The notes under the pieces are model-generated. The model saw nothing but the letters and a program-made list of their open reading frames with translations, ran no database searches and had not been told where the DNA came from. Below, one piece after another: positions 58,601 through 64,000 of a DNA stretch of 64,000 bases. The translations under genes were made by a program, and so were the position numbers. Origin of the DNA: DAIDKA01 sp963708865 (lineage in GTDB: Bacteria; Pseudomonadota; Gammaproteobacteria; Steroidobacterales; Steroidobacteraceae). Within the stretch, counting starts at the first letter, position 1; the number at the start of each line of letters is the position of its first letter. The stretch lies in NCBI GenBank assembly GCA_963708865.1, contig CAVPUC010000004.1, positions 976,914 through 1,040,913 on the forward strand, given 5' to 3'.

Positions 58601-58756
58601 CCAGTGGCACTGGCCACCGGGGTCGGAACGGATTCTCAGCGGCCTTTTGCGCTGGTCATCGTCAGCGGCCTGTTCACGCGGCTGCTGATCAGCATCTATC
58701 TGATGCCGGTGCTCTACACCTTGGTGGCAAGGCCCGGAGACAGGCTCGAAGTGTGA
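55631..58756 (+). CDS. RND pump, heavy-metal-type (HME/CzcA-like) family
   Basis: 1041 residues, intact. N-terminus MNRIVASSLRQGLLVVVMAL with SLQRLPVDAYPDLSPPMVEI. Helix 4 reads SIGAIDFGILVDGAVVMVEN, the HME-type motif (Asp-Gly-Asp spacing unlike HAE pumps). Large periplasmic loops follow. Family context is Co/Zn/Cd or Cu/Ag export, but several HME-branch pumps of this length transport other compounds, and I cannot see a Met shuttle. Its 3' end overlaps the convergent ParA gene by 43 bases. Confidence 0.92.
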   Translation: MSAELPPPDAAPRTASIMNRIVASSLRQGLLVVVMALLLVGAGSRSLQRLPVDAYPDLSPPMVEIITQWPGRASEEVERLITVPIEREMNGVPRVASARSISLYGLSDVILTFEDRTDNNFARQEVFNRLGDLSLPSGVSPSVAPMSAPSGLIYRYVLQSADRSPMELKTFEDWTVEPQYKSVPGVADDSGFGGGTMQYQVLLDPARIASVGLSVTQVETALAANNDNSGGGFYSQGGQFYYVRGVGRLETTEDIGNVVLAVHDGTPVLVKDVGRVVIGIAPRLGEFGYEKQDDAVEGVILLRTGEKTQDVLKRVEAKTRELNDGILPKDVKVVPFYDRSALVALTTQVVERNLLRGMLLVVVVLIFFLYDVRAGLIVAVSIPLALLFAFICLDLQHASANLLSIGAIDFGILVDGAVVMVENIFRQVVARQGTPLNIKAVILEAAAHVDRPLFYSVAVIVAGFLPIYVLSGPSGTLFKPMADTMVFALIGSLIVTLTLLPVLCAWFMRNGVREHRNAAFERIQSAYSRGLDFCLERPWATTLASAIVLIVALLLIPFIGSEFMPKLDEGALWVRATMPYTISFDESAKITPKIRDILRSFPEVTTVASELARPDDGTDPTGFFNVEFYVDLKPYSSWTGAYRTKAGLIEAINAKLAGFPGITFNYTQPAEDAVDEAETGLKSALAVKIFGTDLATLEKRGKAIKQILGQVRGIREVTLVQELGQPSLTIKINRARIARYGLNVADINSVIQTGIGGDVATQVVQQEEQFDLVVRLDQQYRDNPEQIGNILVATPGGQQVPLKEFADLQVTSGASFIYRQDNSRYIGVQFSVAGRDLAGAVNDAIRQVNARISLPRGYRLDWGGEYSEYTASREQLRVILPLTLFLIFLLLFALYSNFKFPFITVLGVVLSAPVGGIVALWLTHTPFSVSSGIGFLALFGVSVQTAVVYISYVNELRRGGTALPDAIRQGALLRLRPIMMTALVAALGLLPVALATGVGTDSQRPFALVIVSGLFTRLLISIYLMPVLYTLVARPGDRLEV

Positions 58757-59508
58757 TCGAGCGCATCGCCGGTGCGACGCGACACCTCGGACCACAGTGA
58801 ACGGTAAATCGCAGCCGCCGCTCCCGCCGGGGAGACGGCCGGGAGCGGCGCGCGGCGCAGCGTCATCCGTTCAATTTCGCTCCAGTAAGGCACTTCGGTC
58901 GTGAGTATCAAGGGAAACTCGGCGCGGGTACTGGCGATGATTTCATTGTGGAGCGCTCTGCGGCGATCGACCATCGAGAAGAATGGCAGCAGCAGCAGAT
59001 CCGTCCAACCCTGTTCGACTACGAAATCGCGCAGCTGCGTCAACATCCGGATCGACAACGGCGACGGCAGCAGGGGCACAACCACCGCATCGGCCGCCCG
59101 CAGCACATTCTCCGACAGCAAGGAGATGCCCGGGGGACAATCCAGAAACAGCGTCGCATAACTTGCCCGCAGCGAGCTGCTCATTTTGAGCAGCCGCTCG
59201 GTGGGCCGCTTGCGCTCACTCAAGTGCACGTCGAAATTGCGATACGAGAGGTCCGAGGGCAGCAGGTCCAGACCCGGATAGTCCGTCGGCAGAATCGATT
59301 CCGGCAGTTCTCGTTTTCCGGACACGAGCTTCTTGGCGGAGATGCGTTCGCGGGGCTCGCCTTTGAGGATATAGGTCGCCGCGCCCTGCGGGTCGAGATC
59401 CCACAGCAGCGTGGCCGCGCCGCCGGTGGCGCACAGATAGGCCAGGTTCACCGCAGTGGTCGTCTTCCCCACGCCCCCCTTGATGTTCGTGACCGCGATG
59501 ATCTTCAT
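58714..59508 (-). CDS. ParA/MinD-family ATPase
   Basis: 264 residues from ATG 59508. Deviant Walker A KGGVGKTTTAVNLAYLCA near residue 10; Walker A' LLWDLDPQGAATYIL; Walker B region ATLFLDCPPGISLLSENVLR. Downstream VVPLLPSPLSIRMLTQLRDF and FFSMVDRRRALHNEIIASTR. No parB follows. It is translationally coupled (ATGA) to the SGNH-like gene, unlike a chromosome-partition pair, so it may position or regulate another cargo. Confidence 0.92.
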   Translation of the reverse strand: MKIIAVTNIKGGVGKTTTAVNLAYLCATGGAATLLWDLDPQGAATYILKGEPRERISAKKLVSGKRELPESILPTDYPGLDLLPSDLSYRNFDVHLSERKRPTERLLKMSSSLRASYATLFLDCPPGISLLSENVLRAADAVVVPLLPSPLSIRMLTQLRDFVVEQGWTDLLLLPFFSMVDRRRALHNEIIASTRAEFPLILTTEVPYWSEIERMTLRRAPLPAVSPAGAAAAIYRSLWSEVSRRTGDALDHTSSLSPGLATKV

Positions 59509-60197
59509 GGTGCAACCATGGCGCGCAGGCAATCCCGCGACAGCCGCCCACGGTGTTGCTGCAGGCATTGGCGACGCCCTTCACCTTCCGGTGCCGCCGA
59601 GCACAAGCGGCGCGCGTCGGCGACACAGGCTTGCGGCACGTTCTGGGCGGCCACCGGCGCGGCCCCCAGCGACTGCATCACCGGAGCCATCAGATTCGAG
59701 GCCGCCAGCCGGTGACCCTCCGGCGTCAGCTGCACGCCATCCGGCTGATGATATTGCGGCGGAATGAACGCCGCGCTGAATGGGATGACCTTGATGTTCC
59801 GCGCCGCCAGGCGCGCCTTGATGGCTGCGAGATTCGCCATGCCCAGCGCGCGGCTGATCCCTTTAAGTGTGTCGTTATACAGTCCGCCACTGGTGTCGAG
59901 AACGACGATAGTTGTCCCCGCTGGTATATCGCGCTCCAGCCGCGCCCGCATCTGCGCCGTCGTATTGCCGTAAATTCCAGCGTTCAGGACCATGACGCCA
60001 TAGCCCTTCGCGCGCAGCATGAGCTGCAGTTGGGCTGGAATGGCTGCGGCGGCCGCAACGTTGCCGCCGGCGAAATTGTTGGCGCCCAGGGCGACGATCT
60101 GGGCGTGCGCCCGACCCGCGAACGCCAGCAGCGCCATGACGAGCACCGCCAGCGCCTTGCGATATCCTTGCTCACGCCGAGCTGAATCAGGCACCAT
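59505..60197 (-). CDS. Secreted SGNH-fold protein lacking catalytic residues, Cys-rich C-terminus
   Basis: About 230 residues; ATG 60197 starts a signal peptide (ALAVLVMALLAFAGRAHA). The SGNH scaffold is recognisable: block I VALGANNFAGGNV, block II VLNAGIYGNTTAQMRARL, and terminal block PDGVQLTPEGHRLAASNLM. Normal enzymes have GDS(L) in block I and DxxH at the end; here Ser is Asn and the His is Gln. The tail has four Cys (ACVADARRLCSAAPEG, QCLQQHRGRLSRDC) in a Cys-rich-repeat pattern. It is probably non-catalytic or uses another mechanism. Confidence 0.82.
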   Translation of the reverse strand: MVPDSARREQGYRKALAVLVMALLAFAGRAHAQIVALGANNFAGGNVAAAAAIPAQLQLMLRAKGYGVMVLNAGIYGNTTAQMRARLERDIPAGTTIVVLDTSGGLYNDTLKGISRALGMANLAAIKARLAARNIKVIPFSAAFIPPQYHQPDGVQLTPEGHRLAASNLMAPVMQSLGAAPVAAQNVPQACVADARRLCSAAPEGEGRRQCLQQHRGRLSRDCLRAMVAP

Positions 60198-60215
60198 TCT
60201 TCGTTCCGATTCAGG

Positions 60216-60915
60216 TTGGGAAGCATTGTGATAGGCGAACGTCCTGGCCAGCTGCCGTTTCGAGAGCATGTCGAGCTTCTCCAACTATTTTTGGCCCACC
60301 GCGATCCAATCGTCCAGAGAATACAAGAGTTACTGAACGCGCAGCGAAAGCCGCTCCAATACCTCACGGATGCGCCGGTGCTGTCGCATCAGTTTGAAGA
60401 TTGCTTCTTCACCCTCACTGCCGTCACGCCGGACCAGTATAGCCTCAGAGGTCAGTTGCAGGAATCACACTGGTCAGGGGGATTCAGGCCTCGGGTGATG
60501 CCCGGCGTCCACAACGACCTGGTCGATCCGGCGCAGATGATGATACGCGGCTTTCATTTCTGGCAGCAGACCCGCTGGCCGGGGCGCAATGCTCGCCTGC
60601 GCTACGCGCACACGTTGTTTAATCTGTACCTGCTGCGGTGCCTTGAGCTGCTGAGCATGCGCCTGTGGGACGCCGGATCGAGCACTCCTGGCGAGCGGCT
60701 CGCGCAGCTTCAAGAGGTGCTCGATGAGCTGTGGAAAGGCACACCGGGTGATCAGCCGGTGCTCGTGCGCAACGCCTGCTGGCTGATCCCGCTGGCGCAG
60801 AGTCCCACGACGGACGAACTGGCGGCATACTTCGCGGTCGCGAAACTGGTTGCGGAGACCCTCTCGCCTACAGACCAGCTTGAAATCCAGAAAGCCAGCG
60901 TGCAGATACGTGGCC
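60216..60915 (+). CDS. Hypothetical protein truncated at the contig join
   Basis: Coding sense is good from MGSIVIGERPGQLPFREHVE through LRYAHTLFNLYLLRCLELLS and LVAETLSPTDQLEIQKASVQ; GTG 60228 is an alternative start. No family recognised; the body is helical with conserved-looking Trp and Arg residues. After about 60905 the frame stays open to 61103 but the translation becomes unlike the rest (KIHFPLNLHCLIALWLAFFC), so the true C-terminus is missing, replaced by unrelated DNA. The start lies 18 bases from the divergent SGNH gene. Confidence 0.6.
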
Positions 60916-61025
60916 ATGTTTTTGCCGGCAGGCGAGCCAAACTTTTCGTCTTGCTACCTCCGATGGGCGGAGGGATAGCTAAGATACATTTCCCGTTGAA
61001 CCTGCATTGTTTAATTGCGCTCTGG
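60905..61025. other. Probable chimeric junction between two genomes
   Basis: The rightward gammaproteobacterial-type gene loses coding sense here and the next gene, leftward, ends at 61026 in acidobacterial-type sequence. Base composition turns locally AT-rich. No integrase, tRNA, IS end or direct repeat is visible at the change, and the frameshift density jumps from here on. The exact join base cannot be fixed. Confidence 0.65.
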
Positions 61026-61473
61026 TTAGCGTTTTTTTGCGGCTGCTCTTGCAGCAAGAAGTTTTTTGCGATCGGCGATGAGGCGCTTTTGCTGTGTGGG
61101 TGACGCAGCGAGGGTGGCGCGAGTTCGCGGTGGGAGACTTTGCGAGGGTGAGGGCGTGCGCTGCGCTTAGCTCTCGCTCCCACTCCGAGGTGCGGAAGAC
61201 GTCCCAGACGTTCGACGGCAACCCAGAAGATGCGGGCGACGTAGGGGGCGGGAAAGATGCCGTCGACCTCGAGGAGTTCGGTATAGTGCTCCTGGCCGGC
61301 GAGGTAGGAGATGACGCGGGTGCGGCTGTTGTTTTGTTCGAGCCTCATCCAGGCGAACATCTTGCCGCCGATGGCTTTGTCGCGGATTACCAGAAGACGA
61401 CTCCGCCGAACTGTTGGGTCTCGACAACATTGGGGAGCGTGAGGAGATAAGCACGGATGCGTTCGACGTCCAT
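61026..61473 (-). CDS. YjbR/MmcQ-family protein, three frameshifts
   Basis: Reading from ATG 61473: MDVERIRAYLLTLPNVVETQ, FGGVVFW, frame break at about 61388, DKAIGGKMFAWMRLEQNNS, DGIFPAPYVARIFWVAVER, break at about 61217, WDVFRTSEWERELSAAHALT, break at about 61140, LPPRTRATLAASPTQQKRLI ending KKR at 61026. Joined length about 149 residues, a normal YjbR (double-wing DNA-binding-like) protein with an Ala/Lys tail typical of Acidobacteria. The function of the family is uncertain. Confidence 0.75.
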
Positions 61474-61491
61474 GCGCGAAGTATAAAGCGT

Positions 61492-61728
61492 TCAGGCCGC
61501 TGTTCGTCGAGGGTTGGGCTTACCTTGTTTTTCGAGTTTGCTTGCCGCAGCGGCCTTCTGGTCGGCGTGTTTTACTGCGGAGGACTTTTTGCCCGGTTTT
61601 GGCTTGCAACTACCTTTCTCGCGTGGGGATTTGCCTGGGACTGGCTCGAAGCCGGGCCAGCAGCGGGAGGTTCGCTTTGCGTCGGACGGCTTTCTGCTTG
61701 AGGGAGTCGACTTCTTTGCGGTGGTCAT
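61492..61728 (-). CDS. Small basic Lys/Ala-rich hypothetical protein
   Basis: 78 residues: MTTAKKSTPSSRKPSDAKRT, then CWPGFEPVPGKSPREKGSCK and KHADQKAAAASKLEKQGKPN. The sequence is low-complexity and strongly basic with two Cys. It has the composition of small nucleic-acid-associated proteins of Acidobacteria. Given the local error rate the frame may not be exact, but the whole ORF reads plausibly. Function unknown. The following 170 bases (61729-61903) contain nothing I can recognise. Confidence 0.5.
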   Translation of the reverse strand: MTTAKKSTPSSRKPSDAKRTSRCWPGFEPVPGKSPREKGSCKPKPGKKSSAVKHADQKAAAASKLEKQGKPNPRRTAA

Positions 61729-61903
61729 GTTGGATTAGAGGCGTATTCGGCTGCGAAGTTTATGGCGGGGGGAGACTGTTTTTCAGGTGTTGTATCGGGT
61801 GAATTATTTTGTATTGATTTTTATTGCGTAGCTACAAGCACGGGATCGTTATCGGCTGAGCTTGCGATAACAGGTGCGCTTCGGTGAGTTGGGTTCTTTC
61901 GTC

Positions 61904-62321
61904 TCAGCGTAGGCGGAGTCGGATCGGGACCTTTTGCAGTGGAGGGATCGACGATGTGGCCGTGCTGGGTGATAACGATCTTGCCAAGCGGCGACGAGGC
62001 GGCGGGCTGCGGCACGGGCTGGCTCCATCAGGCCCTCCCATGCGACTCGTGATTCGCGGGGCCGCCGACGGCTTTGGCGGCTTCGGAGGGGCGGACTTGT
62101 CTTGTCGCGGCCACGTTCGGCGAGGAGCGAGAGGATGGCGGCTTCGAGGGCTGCGTCGGCGGCACCGAGTTTCTGACCGCGGCAGGCGTCGCTGCAGTAC
62201 TTGATGATGTCCCAGTCCTGCGCCCACCGTTTGCGCCACTCGAAGGTGCGGCCGCAGGTCTTGCAGATCTTGTCCTTGTGCGGGGTGGTGCGTTCTCGGG
62301 TTTGCGCTTACGGTCGGGCAT
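61904..62321 (-). CDS. DUF2256-DUF3253 fusion protein, several frameshifts
   Basis: From ATG 62321: MPDRKRKPENAPP, frame break, then KDKICKTCGRTFEWRKRWAQ and WDIIKYCSDACRGQKLGAAD (DUF2256, a four-Cys zinc-finger-like module CxxC...CxxxC), ALEAAILSLLAERGRDKTS, break, SEAAKAVGGPANHES, break, WEGLMEPARAAARRLVAA, break, GKIVITQHGHIVDPSTAKGP, break, IRLRLR and stop. The second half is DUF3253 (winged-helix-like). Joined about 139 residues. At least four indels in 420 bases. Confidence 0.72.
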
Positions 62322-62407
62322 AGGTCTTTGATGCTGTCGCGTGACTGAATCGGTTTGCGATGCGCTCAATAGGTGGGCAGCAGCTTTCGTCTCTATACTT
62401 GAAGCAT

Positions 62408-63666
62408 ATGCCTACGTTTCCGCCGCTTGAGGAGCAGCTCGACCTCATCACCAAGGGCGCTGCGGAAATTATTCCGCTCGAAGAGCTGAAGAAGCGCATC
62501 GAAGTCGCTTGCGACGGGCAAGCCGATGCGCATCAAGGCGGGGTTCGATCCCACCGCGCCGGATCTGCACCTGGGGCATACGGTGCTGATGCGCAAGCTG
62601 CGGCACTTTCAGCAGCTGGGGCATACGGTCATCTTTCTGATTGGCGATTCGACCGCGCTGATCGGCGATCCGACGGGCAAGAATGTGACGCGCAAGCCGC
62701 TGACGCGCGGAACAGATCGCGGAGAACGCGAAGACGTACAAGGAGCAGGTCTTCCGGATCCTGGACGGGAGAAGACCGAGGTGCGTTACAACTCGGAGTG
62801 GCTGGACAAGCTGGGCTACTACGACATGGTCAAGCTGATGGCGCAGTTCACGGTGTGCCAGATGCTGGAGCGCGAGGACTTTCACAAGCGCTTCCAGGCG
62901 GAGCAGCCGATCTGCGCTGCATGAGCTGATGTACCCGATCGCGCAGGGGTATGACTCGGTCGCGCTGGAGTGCGATGTGGAGCTTGGGCGGGACCGATCA
63001 GAAGTTCAACCTGATGCGTGGCCGCGACCTGCAGCGCACGCCGGTCAGCCGCCGCAGATTGTGCTGATGATGCCGATCATCGAAGGTCTGGATGGCGTGC
63101 AGAAGATGTCGAAGTCGCTGGGCAATGCGATCGGCGTCCAGGAGCCGCCGGTTGAGATGTACGGCAAGCTGATGTGGATCTCCGACGAGCTGATGTGGCG
63201 GTACTGGACGCTGCTGACGGATCTGCGCGGAGTCGGAGATCGACGCGATGCGGGACGGATGTCGCGGCCGGCACGCTGCATCCGATGCAGGCGAAGAAGG
63301 ACCTGGCGCGGACGATTACGCGGGACTTCCATTCGGAGGAGGCGGCGGATGCTGCGGCGGAGGGCTGGGCGCAGATGTTCCAGCAGCGGGGCGCTCCTGA
63401 GGACGTTCCGGTGGTGGACATTTCGCTGGCGGCGAGGGGCTGCATTCGCTGCCGATCGACGGGCGGGAATGGAGATGCGTGTGCCGAAGCTGCTGGAGCT
63501 GGCGGGGCTGGCGAGGTCGACGGCAGAGGCGACGCGGAAGCTGGGGGAGAATGCGGTGAGCGTGAATGGAGAAAAGTTCCCGACAGGGACTATTGGAAGA
63601 GAAGCGATGGGGGAGTCGTCCACGTTACGGCTGGGGAAGAAGAGTGTGCGGGTGGAGTGGGTATGA
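62408..63666 (+). CDS. tyrS: Tyrosyl-tRNA synthetase, broken by about ten frameshifts
   Basis: Pieces in correct order across three frames give a full TyrRS: PTFPPLEEQLDLITKGAAEI; MRIKAGFDPTAPDLHLGHTV (class I HxGH as HLGH); LRHFQQLGHTVIFLIGDSTA; EQIAENAKTYKEQVFRILD; YYDMVKLMAQFTVCQMLER; LHELMYPIAQGYDSVALE; GTDQKFNLMRGRDLQ; IIEGLDGVQKMSKSLGNAIG (KMSKS); RTITRDFHSEEAADAAAEGW; and the S4 tail RVPKLLELAGLARSTAEATR. Frame changes at about 62515, 62710, 62765, 62918, 62990, 63045, 63228, 63255, 63435 and 63470. An essential gene would not survive this; it signals uncorrected reads. Confidence 0.85.
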
Positions 63667-63692
63667 GGATGTTCTCTATCGGGTTGCAAATA

Positions 63693-63815
63693 CACAGAGA
63701 CAAAAGCAGATCCCTACGGGATGACAACCAAAAGGACAGACAACAGCCCATCAGCTCGAGAACAAGCAGAGACAAAAGCAGATCGTTGCGGAATAACAAC
63801 CAAAAGTACAAACAA
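63693..63815. repeat. Two imperfect direct repeats in the tyrS downstream spacer
   Basis: Unit 1 (63693-63744) and unit 2 (63765-63815) share AGAGACAAAAGCAGATC, then a GGGATGACAACCAAAAG / GGAATAACAACCAAAAG core and an ACAAAC or ACAGAC tail, 71 bases apart. A-rich GATC..GGGATGACAA units like this are scattered between genes in acidobacterial genomes, which supports the origin of this end of the contig. No ORF overlaps them convincingly. Confidence 0.65.
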
Positions 63816-63886
63816 CCGCGAATGCAGAGTCGATGCCTAAGCGCTAACCTTATTGAAGAATCTGCATCTTAGAGGGTGTAGGTCTT

Positions 63887-64000
63887 ATGAAGATTTTGAA
63901 GTTCGATGTACGGCTGGTCGTGTTGGCGGGGCTTTTGGGTGTGGGGTGGTTGCCGACGCACGCGCAGGTGGCGAAGGAGCCGAAGGAGATCGTTCGGAGC
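63887..64000 (+). CDS. Secreted protein, N-terminus only
   Basis: ATG 63887 with AGAGGG about ten bases upstream opens MKILKFDVRLVVLAGLLGVG followed by WLPTHAQ, a signal peptide with cleavage after AQ, then VAKEPKEIVRS to the window edge. 38 residues are too few to assign a family. Confidence 0.65.
   Translation, partial: MKILKFDVRLVVLAGLLGVGWLPTHAQVAKEPKEIVRS

Noticed and set aside
60752..61360. 202-residue leftward ORF across the contig junction
   Set aside because: It begins as part of the YjbR protein but then runs through a frame break, the junction and antisense of another gene; not a real fusion protein.
63693..63815. Possible CRISPR array in the terminal spacer
   Set aside because: Only two imperfect units of about 52 bases with a 20-base gap; no regular spacing, no cas genes. 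They fit dispersed intergenic repeats.
61026..64000. Horizontal transfer of an acidobacterial island
   Set aside because: No integrase, tRNA target, IS or flanking repeat, and the abrupt jump in indel rate at the same place argues for assembly chimerism.

Overview
The window is high-GC bacterial DNA. From position 1 to about 60.9 kb it reads as one soil or aquatic Gammaproteobacterium, possibly Steroidobacteraceae/Nevskiales-like. This rests on a bo3-type ubiquinol oxidase operon, tripartite RND pumps, TonB receptors, PQQ quinohemoproteins and hybrid kinases; no rRNA or other marker gene confirms it. From about 61.0 kb to the end the genes look acidobacterial (Terriglobia-like): a YjbR/MmcQ protein, a small lysine-rich protein, a DUF2256-DUF3253 protein, TyrS, and a repeat-bearing spacer. 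Reading-frame breaks occur about once per 3-4 kb in the first part but about once per 150-200 bp in the last 3 kb. I read this as an error-prone long-read metagenomic contig with a probable chimeric join at 60.9-61.03 kb, not as natural transfer.

Layout. 0-6.3 kb: partial sensor propeller gene, cyoABCD, a secreted TonB-C protein. 6.3-10.5 kb: a type II quinohemoprotein alcohol dehydrogenase divergent from a Tat-exported dienelactone hydrolase, then a broken aldo/keto reductase. 10.7-19.1 kb: HAE-type RND efflux operon (adaptor, pump, outer-membrane channel) followed by a NarL-type sensor kinase and regulator; a HEAT-repeat protein follows. 20.0-20.9 kb: gene remnants (haloperoxidase tail, FUSC-like piece) around a cupin gene. 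20.9-28.1 kb: phosphatase, VOC protein, and a leftward chain of hybrid kinase, DUF1206 and beta-lactamase-fold hydrolase.

28.2-41.1 kb is the main metabolic block: quinone oxidoreductase, two divergent N-terminal-cytochrome PQQ enzymes, an exported double-VOC protein, a Tat-exported enolase-superfamily enzyme, an FAD hydroxylase, and a p-cresol methylhydroxylase-type flavocytochrome. Many of these appear to act in the periplasm. They suggest oxidation of phenolic or polyol substrates, with electrons passed to cytochrome c.

41.2-43.9 kb: an SPFH protein and an SH3-like protein. 50.2-43.9 kb, leftward: TonB receptor, YfiR, a hybrid kinase whose sensor half resembles YfiN, and a membrane MutS-like ATPase. 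52.9-50.4 kb, leftward: an overlapping operon of a hotdog protein, a nitronate monooxygenase-like flavoprotein and an O-methyltransferase. 53.0-58.8 kb: a second, HME-type RND system. 60.2-58.7 kb, leftward: an SGNH-fold protein lacking catalytic residues, overlapping a ParA ATPase. No tRNA, rRNA, CRISPR array or insertion sequence was recognised.
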